Source of the DNA: Nostoc sp. ATCC 43529
GTDB taxonomy: Bacteria > Cyanobacteriota > Cyanobacteriia > Cyanobacteriales > Nostocaceae
Length of the DNA: 37,277 nt
Reading direction: 5' to 3'
Assembly: GCA_003326205.1 (NCBI GenBank)
Contig: LWTK01000063.1
Coordinates: 1-37,277, forward strand
The notes below the pieces were generated by a model. That model was not told the DNA's origin. It did not search any database and saw only the letters and a list, made by a program, of their open reading frames with translations. Shown here piece after piece: positions 24,832-33,089 of the stretch (position 1 is the first letter of the stretch; every line of letters begins with the position of its first letter). A program made the position numbers and the translations under genes.

Positions 24832-25368
24832 ATGTCTGCAAAAGTAGTTGAGATCCTTTCATCAGAAGAAATTCGCCGTACCTTAACTCGCCTTGCGTCT
24901 CAAATTGTGGAAAGGTCGCGCGATTTATCCCAATTGGTGCTTCTCGGTATATACACTAGGGGTGCGATATTAGCCCAATTGTTAGCGCGTCAGATTGAGA
25001 CACTTGAAGGTGTAGCCGTTTCCGTCGGCGCTTTGGATATTACATTTTATCGAGATGACCTTGACAAAATTGGTTTGCGAACTCCCGCAAAAACCGATAT
25101 TCCTTTTGACCTGACAGGAAAAACCGTTGTACTCGTAGATGATGTAATTTTCAAAGGACGGACAATTCGTGCTGCTTTGAATGCTGTAAATGAGTACGGA
25201 AGACCAGAGGTCATTCGTTTAGCTGTGTTGGTAGACAGGGGTCATCGTGAGTTACCAATTCACCCAGATTTTATTGGTAAGCAGCTGCCTACCGCTAAAG
25301 AAGAAATTGTCAAAGTTTACTTACAAGATTGTGATGGAAGAGATGCAGTAGAGCTGATGGGAGATTAG
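24832..25368 (+). CDS. pyrR: PyrR-type uracil phosphoribosyltransferase / regulator
   Basis: 178 residues from the ATG at 24832 (MSAKVVEILSSEEIRRTLTR), the usual PyrR length; the frame is open further upstream from a GTG at 24712, but that part is repeat sequence. The PRPP-binding loop VVLVDDVIFKGRT is at 99-111, preceded by LVLLGIYTRGAILA and the flexible GALDITFYRDDL segment, both typical of PyrR. PyrR either binds pyr mRNA or acts as a uracil phosphoribosyltransferase. No pyrimidine genes are adjacent here, so the RNA-regulator role cannot be inferred from context. Confidence 0.85.
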   Translation: MSAKVVEILSSEEIRRTLTRLASQIVERSRDLSQLVLLGIYTRGAILAQLLARQIETLEGVAVSVGALDITFYRDDLDKIGLRTPAKTDIPFDLTGKTVVLVDDVIFKGRTIRAALNAVNEYGRPEVIRLAVLVDRGHRELPIHPDFIGKQLPTAKEEIVKVYLQDCDGRDAVELMGD

Positions 25369-25378
25369 TTATTTTTAA

Positions 25379-25560
25379 TGGGGCAGGAGGCAGGAGGCAG
25401 GAGGCAGAAGGCAGGAGGCAGGAGGCAGGAGGCAGAAGGCAGGAGGCAGGAGGCAGGAGGCAGGAGGCAGGAGGCAGGAGGCAGGAGGCAGAAGGCAGGA
25501 GGCAGAAGTTCTTTAATGCGTGAATTTTGAATTTTGAATTGATTTGTCTCCTCTGCCCCT
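25379..25560. repeat. GGAGGCA/GAAGGCA variable tandem repeat, inverted copy of 10056-10190
   Basis: About 18 heptamers of GGAGGCA or GAAGGCA (25382-25507), followed by GTTCTTTAATGCGTGAATTTTG and GTCTCCTCTGCCCC. Read on the minus strand this is the same element as at 10056-10190, with more repeat units. Confidence 0.9.
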
Positions 25561-25579
25561 ATCTCTCCATAGGCACACC

Positions 25580-25963
25580 TTACCGCAAAATCGGACTCCC
25601 GTGATGATGGACTAAATACCATTTTTCACCGAGAAACTGAAATACATTTGTAGCTGTTGATTGTGCTTCAAGTCTTCTCGAACCTACGACTTGAAACACA
25701 TTTTCTATCAGTACAACATAAGCGATATTATCAGTTATTTCTGTAGCAATTACATCTGTGCTAATTTCAATATAAGCAGTGTTTTTAAATATCTGCTCCC
25801 AAGAGGTGCGAATCTCTTTCCAACCGCGCAAGACTCTACTTCCAGGATGAATACAAAAACTACCAGTTCCTTGTGACCATATTGCACTCATGGCCTCAAT
25901 ATCTTTTCTTTCAAAAGCTCGATAAAAAGCTGTATTAGCAGCTAAAACTTCATCTTTGGTCAT
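25580..25963 (-). CDS. NTF2-like / SnoaL-fold protein
   Basis: 127 residues. MTKDEVLAANTAFYRAFERKDIEAMSAIW is the typical first helix pair, and GWKEIRTSWEQIFKNT and FLGEKWYLVHHHGSPILR complete the cone-shaped NTF2 fold. These small proteins are enzymes or ligand-binding proteins of very varied function; the His-rich end (HHHGS) is common in the DUF4440/SnoaL-like set. There is no operon partner; its end lies close to the repeat tract and to pyrR, which it faces. The function cannot be predicted. Confidence 0.75.
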   Translation of the reverse strand: MTKDEVLAANTAFYRAFERKDIEAMSAIWSQGTGSFCIHPGSRVLRGWKEIRTSWEQIFKNTAYIEISTDVIATEITDNIAYVVLIENVFQVVGSRRLEAQSTATNVFQFLGEKWYLVHHHGSPILR

Positions 25964-25975
25964 GGGGTTTAAATA

Positions 25976-26412
25976 GTTAGGAGTTAGGAGTTGATAGTTG
26001 AGAGTTAGAGGCTGTTTGAAAAGTTGTGAGTGGTAGAATTACGTGAATTAGATGTATAGCATTTTGACCTCAACTCCAGCTGTTTGACCCGTTTGAGAAC
26101 TTGTTTGTCCCCGGAACGTTCGCCGACATTGGCTGCTGTGAACATTTATGCGTTCATGCTATGTTTTTTATTAGAACTTACGCACTCAGATCCCCCAACC
26201 CCCTTTTCAAAGGGCCTTTAGACGTTCCCCCCTTGAAAAGGGGGATTAGGGGGGATCGGGGTTTCAAGCTTCAGTGCGTAAGTCCTGTTTATAACCAATC
26301 ATCTCGAAATATGTATCTAACACATCTTACAAGGATTGGAATTTGATAAACTCCTAATTCTCAATTCTTAACTCCTAACTCCTAACTCCTAACTCTCAAT
26401 TCTTAACTTCTA
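25976..26412. repeat. Spacer flanked by inverted AGGAGTT heptamers
   Basis: GTTAGGAGTTAGGAGTT units at 25976-26008 and the complementary CTAACTCCTAACTCC units at 26345-26412 bracket a gene-free stretch that includes the MITE-like element at 26174-26289. The two tracts are inverted with respect to each other. The 81-codon frame inside is judged non-coding. Confidence 0.7.
26174..26289. repeat. MITE-like element with ACTTACGCACT terminal repeats
   Basis: ACTTACGCACT at 26176-26186 and its exact complement at 26273-26283 flank ~85 bases rich in C runs then G runs (CCCCCTTTTCAAAGGG ... CCCTTGAAAAGGGGGATT), which can fold into a long hairpin. It has no ORF. Miniature elements of this form are dispersed in cyanobacterial genomes. 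Confidence 0.65.
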
Positions 26413-28299
26413 ACTTTTTTTAACAGTACTAATGGTTTGTAATAATTGATTCGCTGTATAAGGTTTAGGCAAAAAGGCTTTGATACCTATGTCATAAGCT
26501 GCATCAACTTTATCTACTGAACTCAGTCCGCTGACAGCGATAATTTTAACATCTGGATTAATTTTTCGTAGCGTGCGTATGGTAGTTAGCCCATCCATAG
26601 ATGGCATTAGCATATCAGTTAATACAAGAGATATTTTATCTCGGTGTTCTGCATATAAGGCTATAGCTTCAATACCATCACTGGCTGTAATTGCTTTATA
26701 ATTATGACTTTCTAAAGATGTTTTTGTCACATCTCGAATGGCTGCTTCGTCATCTACAACTAGAATTAATTCTCCTTGGCCTGGAGGTAATTCTTGGTTT
26801 TGTTCTTCTGTTGTCTCCGTTGCATCTTGGGCTGGCAAATATACTTGAAATTGGCTGCCTTTGCCGACTTCACTGTATACGTTGATAAAACCGCCGTGGC
26901 TTTTAATGATCCCAAGCACTGTAGACAGACCAAGACCAGTTCCTTTGCCAACTTCTTTAGTAGTAAAAAATGGTTCAAATATCCGATCTAATATTTCTGC
27001 TTTAATACCAATTCCGCCATCGGCAATGGTAATCACAACGTGATGACCAACTTTAGCATCAATATGCATTTTGGTAAAACTTTCATCAACGAAAAGGTTT
27101 TTGGCAAAGATTTTTAAAGCTCCACCATTTGGCATAGCATCACGAGCATTGACACAGAGATTCATCAGTACTTGATGTAGTTGGGTTGCATCGCCAGATA
27201 CAGTCCAAAGGTTTGGCGAAATTTGGGTAAAAACTTCTATGGATTTGGGAAAAGTTTCTTTAATAATTTGCTGAATTTCTATTATTAAATGCTTTAGTTG
27301 TAGGATTGTGCGATCGCCTTCTAATCCACGGGTAAAAGATAATACTTGCTTGACTAAATTTGCCCCCCGTTTAGCGTTAGCAATCAATATTGGCAGCAGT
27401 CGCCGAGAACGCTCATCATTGACTTGTGATTCTAACAGTTGGGCTGTCATTAAAATTGGCGCTAGAACGTTATTCAAATCGTGGGCGATACCACTAGCTA
27501 AAGTGCCAATGCTTTCTAATCGCTGGGCACGGAGAAATTGGGCTTCAAGTTGTTTTTTCTGTGTAATATCAGTGTTTACCACCAGGATAGTTTGTGTCTT
27601 TTTACTAAATTCATGTACCAGTGTCCAACGGCTTTCAACAATAATTTCTTTACCTGATTTTGTTTTTTGATGTAACTCTCCTTCCCAAGAGCCATTTCTC
27701 ATCAAAATATTGAGTGCTTCTTGAAGTTGAGGTAGCTGTTTTTCCTGCCAGAGAATTCGTGTCTTTTTATTAATAGCTTCTTCTTTTTTCCAACCATACA
27801 GTTGCTGGGCAGCTTTGTTCCAAAATAAAATTTTATCGTCTAAATCACGGACAAAAATTGCATCGGTAGCTACATCCAGTAAAGCAGCTTGTTCGCGAAT
27901 TTTCTGTTCTGTTTGTTTACGTTCAATGGCGTAACGGATGGAACGCTCTAACAAAGGTGCTGTCAATTGGCTTTTTTCTAAATAATCAGCGGCTCCGGCT
28001 TTCATGGCTTCTAGATCTATTTCCCAATCGCCCTGACCGGTGAGTAAAATTATTGGAGAAGAACAGCCGTTGGCAATGGCTTCGCGCAATAGTTCTAGTC
28101 CATTGTCCGGCCCCAAACGGTAGTCTACAAGATAAATGTCATGTTGGTGGCGAGCGATCGCACTCCTCGCTGCTTCATAATTATCCACCCACTGTAGCTC
28201 GCACTTTGCCACCTGGAATTCGCTCAACCAATAACGAGTCAAAATATAATCATCTTCATCATCATCGACGAACAGAACTTTGATGGGGCTGCTGTCCAT
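26410..28299 (-). CDS. Hybrid histidine kinase: REC-PAS-HisKA-HATPase-REC
   Basis: 629 residues. An N-terminal receiver has Asp59 in VDYRLGPDNG, a PAS domain is at ~140-250, HisKA carries the phospho-accepting His273 in ASGIAHDLNNVLAPIL, the HATPase domain has NLCVNARDAMPNGG (380-393) and the G boxes GGIGIK and GTGLGLS, and a C-terminal receiver has Asp562 in LVLTDMLMPSMDG. The start at 28299 has GGGAG ahead of it and overlaps the end of the response-regulator gene by 38 bases, so the two are almost certainly co-translated. The architecture suggests a phosphorelay component: the first receiver could take phosphate from the upstream kinase, and the second would pass it on. No transmembrane segment, so cytosolic. 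Confidence 0.9.
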   Translation of the reverse strand: MDSSPIKVLFVDDDEDDYILTRYWLSEFQVAKCELQWVDNYEAARSAIARHQHDIYLVDYRLGPDNGLELLREAIANGCSSPIILLTGQGDWEIDLEAMKAGAADYLEKSQLTAPLLERSIRYAIERKQTEQKIREQAALLDVATDAIFVRDLDDKILFWNKAAQQLYGWKKEEAINKKTRILWQEKQLPQLQEALNILMRNGSWEGELHQKTKSGKEIIVESRWTLVHEFSKKTQTILVVNTDITQKKQLEAQFLRAQRLESIGTLASGIAHDLNNVLAPILMTAQLLESQVNDERSRRLLPILIANAKRGANLVKQVLSFTRGLEGDRTILQLKHLIIEIQQIIKETFPKSIEVFTQISPNLWTVSGDATQLHQVLMNLCVNARDAMPNGGALKIFAKNLFVDESFTKMHIDAKVGHHVVITIADGGIGIKAEILDRIFEPFFTTKEVGKGTGLGLSTVLGIIKSHGGFINVYSEVGKGSQFQVYLPAQDATETTEEQNQELPPGQGELILVVDDEAAIRDVTKTSLESHNYKAITASDGIEAIALYAEHRDKISLVLTDMLMPSMDGLTTIRTLRKINPDVKIIAVSGLSSVDKVDAAYDIGIKAFLPKPYTANQLLQTISTVKKS

Positions 28300-28762
28300 T
28301 TTTGTCTCCCATTGCTTCTGTTGGCAGTTTCACAATTTCAAACCAGTATTTTCCTAGAGTTTTCATTACCTCTACTAAAGAAGCAAAAGTCACTGGCTTA
28401 ATGATGAAGGAGTTTGCACCCAAATCATAGGTATTATATATATCTTCTTGGACGCTTGAAGTTGACAGTATAATAACAGGAATTCGCCGCAATTGTGGAT
28501 CAGTTTTTATTTCTTTGAGAGCCTCAAAACCGTCTTTTTTTGGCATATTCAAATCTAATAAAATTAAACCTGGATGCGGTTTACCGCTGTTGCTGGCGTA
28601 TCGACCACGGTGGTATAAATAATCCATCAAGTCTTCACCATTGCTAACGATGTATAGTTCAATTGGCAATTGACTTTCTGCCAACGCTTCACGAACCAAC
28701 ATCCTGTCGTCTTCATCATCATCAGCCATTAAAATTGTGACGTTTGTTTCTCGACCCTTCAC
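28262..28762 (-). CDS. Rcp1-like stand-alone response regulator
   Basis: About 166 residues from a GTG at 28762 with AGGAG ten bases upstream; ATGs further upstream (28783, 28903) are possible but have no such site. The single receiver domain has the acidic pair DDDED at 14-18, phospho-acceptor Asp70 in LILLDLNMPKKDG, a Ser/Thr at SSVQED and Lys in the IIKPVT motif. No output domain follows apart from a short tail. It matches the Rcp1 type that partners with cyanobacterial phytochromes. Placed between a bilin-GAF kinase and a hybrid kinase, it is the likely phosphate carrier between them (inference). Confidence 0.8.
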   Translation of the reverse strand: MKGRETNVTILMADDDEDDRMLVREALAESQLPIELYIVSNGEDLMDYLYHRGRYASNSGKPHPGLILLDLNMPKKDGFEALKEIKTDPQLRRIPVIILSTSSVQEDIYNTYDLGANSFIIKPVTFASLVEVMKTLGKYWFEIVKLPTEAMGDKNGQQPHQSSVRR

Positions 28763-29068
28763 TATGCATCGTCTCCTTTGCATTGGTTTATTAGTATGAA
28801 TCAAGTTATTAACTTGGCACAGATGGCAACTCGCACATTGACAAAAATAAGCAAATATGCAATCTATATATAGAGCGATGAAAGCTTCATTTTTTAACAG
28901 CAACCTCCATATTGCAGTGGTAGTCTAAAACCGAAAACAACAGAATCTTATTAATAGTTAACATAAAGTTCAATCTATACAATCAATAAGTCCTAGAAAA
29001 TAGAGATCACAATTGTACAATTAAGCTAATTTTTGGGTGTGGTCTTAATCCCTCTCTAGGAAGAAAAA
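28763..29068. other. Spacer inside the signalling cassette
   Basis: About 300 bases of AT-rich sequence on the upstream side of the response-regulator gene, between it and the large kinase. The frame of the regulator stays open to 28903 but the extra residues are Cys-rich and unlike the family. A separate promoter for the two downstream genes could lie here. Confidence 0.45.
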
Positions 29069-32000
29069 TTAGTGTTCCCAATCAACTGATAAAGTGACAA
29101 AAAACTTCGATCCTTGCCCTAGTGTGCTTTGGGCTGCGATCGCTCCATGATGGCGCTCGGTAATTTTCCGACAGATAGCTAAACCTATACCAGTCCCTTC
29201 GTATTCAGTATTAGTGTGTAAACGTTGAAAAACGTTGAAAATGCGATCGAGATACTTTTCTTCAAAACCAATACCATTATCTTCTATAACTATTTCGCAA
29301 ACGTCAGAACTGTTACATAGTTTATTTGTTTGATTGTTTAAAATGCTGCCATAAATTTTGATTATAGGCGGTACTTCTGGACGATGGAATTTTAGGGCAT
29401 TACCGATGAGATTTTGCAGCAATTGGCGCATTTGTACGGCATCGGCTTTGATAGTGGGTAACTCTCCGATTTCCACAGTTGCCTTAGTTTGCTGGACATA
29501 GATTTCTAAATCAGACAATACTTCTTGGGCGATCTTTGCTAGATTTACCGATACAAAAGGCTGGGCCCTGGTAGTAACTCGTGAAAGTGTCAGCAAGTCT
29601 TCAATTAATGTCTGCATTCTGTTAGCAGCATTCTGCATCCGTTCTAAATAATCGCGTCCCTGTTCGGTCAAGATGTCACCGTAGGTAACTTTGAGGCGAT
29701 CGCCAAAGGTTTTAATCTTACGCAGTGGTTCTTGCAAATCGTGGGAGGCGACAAATGCAAATTGCTGCAATTCTTGATTGGAACGGGCGAGTTCTTGCCG
29801 TTGGCGAATTTCTTGTTCTAGAATTTGACTCTGAGCTAAAGCAATACCGATTTGATCTGCTAGTTGTTGCAAAAATTCAATTTCCCAGCTAGTCCACTCA
29901 CGGGGATGGGCGCACTGATGGGCAATTAACAGCCCCCAGAGTTCATTTTTCAGTAAAATCGGAACTACAAGGTTGGCTTTGATGGCGAATCGTTGCAGCA
30001 ATTCGATGTGGCAAGGTTGGATCTCAGCTTCTCTAATGTCCCTAATGGAACTAATTCCCCCTTGGCGGTAATGCTCGATGTAATTGTCACGAAACCAAGA
30101 GTCAGTAATTTCCTGCCCCATAACAACAGGCAAACCCGGAACTACTGCTTCTTTAACCGCCACAAAAGAACCACTTGGCTGTAGGCGCAAGATTAATACA
30201 CGGTCGGCAAGCAGTAGCTTTTGCACCTCTATGACGCTAGTTTGGAGAATTTCATCGATTTGTAAAGATTGGCGAATTTTGAGGGTGATATTAGCGAACA
30301 GTTGCGATCGCATATTTTGGCGTTGTAATTCTGCTTGCACGCGGTTGCGTTCGCGCAGGGCGGCTTGGCGTTCGGTAATATCCATCATTGCCCCCATAAT
30401 TCGCACTGGCTTACCTGTTGGATCGTGGACAACGTAACCGCGATCGAACACATAGGCGTAGGAACCGTTACTGCGGCGAAAGCGGTATTCATTTGACCAA
30501 AATTTCTCACCGCTTTCGATTAGAGCACGCGCTTGGTTAGCAATTCTGTGCCTGTCGTCTGGATGGATATGTTCGCTCCACCAATCAGCAGTAAAACTTA
30601 TTTGCTCTAGGGAGTAACCAAACAGTGTTTGTAAAGCTTGATTCCACCACACTTTATTAGTCAGTAAATCCCAGTCCCATAAGAGATCGTTGGTAGCACG
30701 GGCGACTATTTGGAAACGTTCTTCGCTTTGACGCAATTGTTCTTCTGCTAATTTACGTTCAGTAATATCCGTATGACAACTAGTCATCCTTGCCACATTA
30801 CCATCTTCGTCCCACACAGCCTGACCGCGATTCAAAAACCATTTGTAAGTGCCATCTTTACACTGAATTCGATGTTCGCTGATGAAAAACGGAGTCATCT
30901 GGGCAAAATGATCGGCGATCGCTTGTCTGACTAATGCCCTATCATCTGGATGCACTCGTTTTGCCCACTCATCTAAATCATCAGAAATTTCGTCTTCTTC
31001 ATAACCAAGCATTTCCTTCCAACGAGTTGAAAAAAATACTTGATTATTTTGAAGGTTCCAGTCCCAAATACCATCATTAGTACCCCGCACCACTAACTGA
31101 CAGCGTTCTTGGCTTGCTTTGAGGGCGTTTTCCACCCGTTGACGCTCAATGGCAGCCGCAAGAATATTAGCAACAGATTGGAGAAAATAAATTTCATCTT
31201 TGGTGAAAGTTTGGTATCTGGTTGTGTGTGCCCCTAAGACACCGAAAGGACGCTCTCTGCCATGAATCACCACGCTAATTCCGCTCACTACTTGATGGTC
31301 GAATAGCAGTTGTGGCCCATTAAATCGCGTTTCGGTTCGCAGATCGTTGACAATTACCGGGCCGCTAGAAAGCAGGGTATAGCCAGCTTGGGAATTCATC
31401 AAAGCGCTGACGGTGGCCTTTCCCACCAAACCAGGCTGCCAACCTACTCCAGCCCGTAACAGTAATGCATTACCATTTGGCAGTAGTTCTAAAACTTTAC
31501 AATACTCAACTTTGAGGCATTGGGCGACGATACTCACACATAAGTTCATCAGTGTAGTCAAGTCTGTACCAGCTAGGGCTATTTGGCTGAGTTCTGCCAC
31601 CATTGCTTGCTGGTTAGCATGAACTTCTAGTGCTTCCAGTGCTTGTTTGCGCTTGGTAATGTCTACCTCGATTGCAGACATTTCCACAGCCACGCCTAAC
31701 GCATCCCGGCAAACAACTCCTTTGCTTGCTAAATAGCGAATGCTACCATCGAGCAAAATAACTCGAAATTCGATGTCATATTGTATGCCATTTTTAATAG
31801 CTTGCTGGTGCGATCGCCTGACATTATCCCGGTCTTGGGGATGAACGCAGTTAATAAAAGCATCATAGGTGTTGTTAGAAGTGCCTTTTTCCCAGCCAAA
31901 AGCTGTTTCTACGTTACTTGAATAAGTAATTTCGTTAGTTAGAAGATCCCAATTCCAAATGCTCATACCAGCAGACTCTAATGCTAATCTCAGCTGTGCT

Positions 32001-32419
32001 TCGCGCACTTGTGCCTGGGCAGTTTGTTGTTGTAATTGCTGCTGAGTACGATGAGCTTCCAGAATACGGCGCAATCTTTGACGTAATATCGGCCATTGAA
32101 TCGGCTTAGTAATAAAATCAGTTGCACCCACAGCAAAAGCTTTTTCCACGGATGCCCGATCGTCAAAAGCAGTAATTATTAACACTGGTGTATTTTTGCC
32201 ATCGGAGAGTGCTTGCAGCTGAGCGCAGCAGCTAAAACCATCCATTTCTGGCATCATAGCATCCAACAGGACTATATCTGGGTGTAGGCGAGTATAGGTA
32301 GCGATCGCCTCTAAACCGTTACTCGCTTCTACTACCTGATACCCTGCTTCTTTCAAAAGCTCACACAGATACATTCGCGTTAAATGGTCGTCGTCTACAA
32401 CCAGAATCAGGTTAGTCAT
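29069..32419 (-). CDS. Large hybrid kinase with a probable cyanobacteriochrome GAF domain
   Basis: 1116 residues from the ATG at 32419 (MTNLILVVDDDHLTR); the frame also opens at a TTG at 32464. Domains: receiver (Asp53 in LLDAMMPEMDG), PAS (~145-255), GAF (~275-425), two PAS domains (~435-555, ~565-685), a second GAF (~705-868), HisKA with His893 in VASHDLQEPLRKIK, and HATPase (~975-1115). The second GAF has CHIELLQRFAIKANLVVPI with Cys803-His804, the canonical bilin-attachment pair of cyanobacteriochromes, followed by LWGLLIAHQC. The DXCF position reads DSWF, so a second Cys is absent and a single-Cys photocycle is likely. No PHY domain. It would sense light and phosphorylate the Rcp1-like regulator encoded just downstream. 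No membrane segment. Confidence 0.85.
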   Translation of the reverse strand: MTNLILVVDDDHLTRMYLCELLKEAGYQVVEASNGLEAIATYTRLHPDIVLLDAMMPEMDGFSCCAQLQALSDGKNTPVLIITAFDDRASVEKAFAVGATDFITKPIQWPILRQRLRRILEAHRTQQQLQQQTAQAQVREAQLRLALESAGMSIWNWDLLTNEITYSSNVETAFGWEKGTSNNTYDAFINCVHPQDRDNVRRSHQQAIKNGIQYDIEFRVILLDGSIRYLASKGVVCRDALGVAVEMSAIEVDITKRKQALEALEVHANQQAMVAELSQIALAGTDLTTLMNLCVSIVAQCLKVEYCKVLELLPNGNALLLRAGVGWQPGLVGKATVSALMNSQAGYTLLSSGPVIVNDLRTETRFNGPQLLFDHQVVSGISVVIHGRERPFGVLGAHTTRYQTFTKDEIYFLQSVANILAAAIERQRVENALKASQERCQLVVRGTNDGIWDWNLQNNQVFFSTRWKEMLGYEEDEISDDLDEWAKRVHPDDRALVRQAIADHFAQMTPFFISEHRIQCKDGTYKWFLNRGQAVWDEDGNVARMTSCHTDITERKLAEEQLRQSEERFQIVARATNDLLWDWDLLTNKVWWNQALQTLFGYSLEQISFTADWWSEHIHPDDRHRIANQARALIESGEKFWSNEYRFRRSNGSYAYVFDRGYVVHDPTGKPVRIMGAMMDITERQAALRERNRVQAELQRQNMRSQLFANITLKIRQSLQIDEILQTSVIEVQKLLLADRVLILRLQPSGSFVAVKEAVVPGLPVVMGQEITDSWFRDNYIEHYRQGGISSIRDIREAEIQPCHIELLQRFAIKANLVVPILLKNELWGLLIAHQCAHPREWTSWEIEFLQQLADQIGIALAQSQILEQEIRQRQELARSNQELQQFAFVASHDLQEPLRKIKTFGDRLKVTYGDILTEQGRDYLERMQNAANRMQTLIEDLLTLSRVTTRAQPFVSVNLAKIAQEVLSDLEIYVQQTKATVEIGELPTIKADAVQMRQLLQNLIGNALKFHRPEVPPIIKIYGSILNNQTNKLCNSSDVCEIVIEDNGIGFEEKYLDRIFNVFQRLHTNTEYEGTGIGLAICRKITERHHGAIAAQSTLGQGSKFFVTLSVDWEH

Positions 32420-33089
32420 TTGTCGTTTGTTAGTTGTCAAACAATTTTCGGAGATCCTGTTCAATTAGGGTTCACACCCCAGACCTGAATGTTACTTACA
32501 CAAAGCAAAAGTAGCTGTCCAGATCCCCGACTTCTTGAAGGAAGTCGGGGATCTAAATCTAGGTTAAGTAAGTGATATTCCACCCTAGACCTTATTGTAC
32601 TGAGTGTAATTATTAATTAATTTTTTTATCTACCACTCTTCCAATCCCCACTTTCCACTCAAAAGTCCTTTCTACATCAGGGTTTTAGACTTATCGGAAT
32701 ATATTGTCATGAAAACTTGATATTTAAGGCTGAATTTTGAATGCTTCCGCTAAAAATGTCATAGAAGCATGACATTGCGATCCCACAATGGCTGATAAAT
32801 TCGTGGAATAGCCAAAAAATCTATTCAAACCACTTGATCCCTAGATATGCTTAGTGGTTAATATTGACTTAACAAATACAACTCCTCCGATCCCAAAGAA
32901 ATGCTAATTTCGGCATAGCTGAAGGAATTGATAGGAAACGACTTCAATTTAAAAAAGACTAAAAAATTTAAAAACTGGGCAAAACCAGGAGTCAGGAATA
33001 AGAAATTCATCTGGAGTGGATGACATTTTATATCGCATTCTTTAACCAGGGGAAATCATTTACCGCTTAAACTACTGGAGGCCAAATTA
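32420..33089. other. Divergent 670-base spacer with a palindrome
   Basis: AT-rich gap between the kinase (minus) and the DUF4912 gene (plus), expected to hold both promoters. The only strong structure is the palindrome at 32521-32554. A clear ribosome site (TGGAGGCC) precedes the plus-strand start at 33090. Confidence 0.55.
32521..32554. repeat. Palindrome AGATCCCCGACTTC ... GAAGTCGGGGATCT
   Basis: Exact 14-base arms with a six-base loop. It shares the CCCCGACTT core with the palindrome at 1656-1680 and lies in a divergent promoter gap, so it is not a terminator; a dispersed repeat is likely. Confidence 0.75.

Noticed and set aside
26101..26346. 81-codon frame around the MITE-like element
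   Set aside because: It reads straight through the inverted-repeat element; no domain and no ribosome site.
22206..26412. Tandem repeats considered as CRISPR arrays
   Set aside because: Units are seven or eight bases with no unique spacers, so they are STRR-type repeats, not CRISPR.
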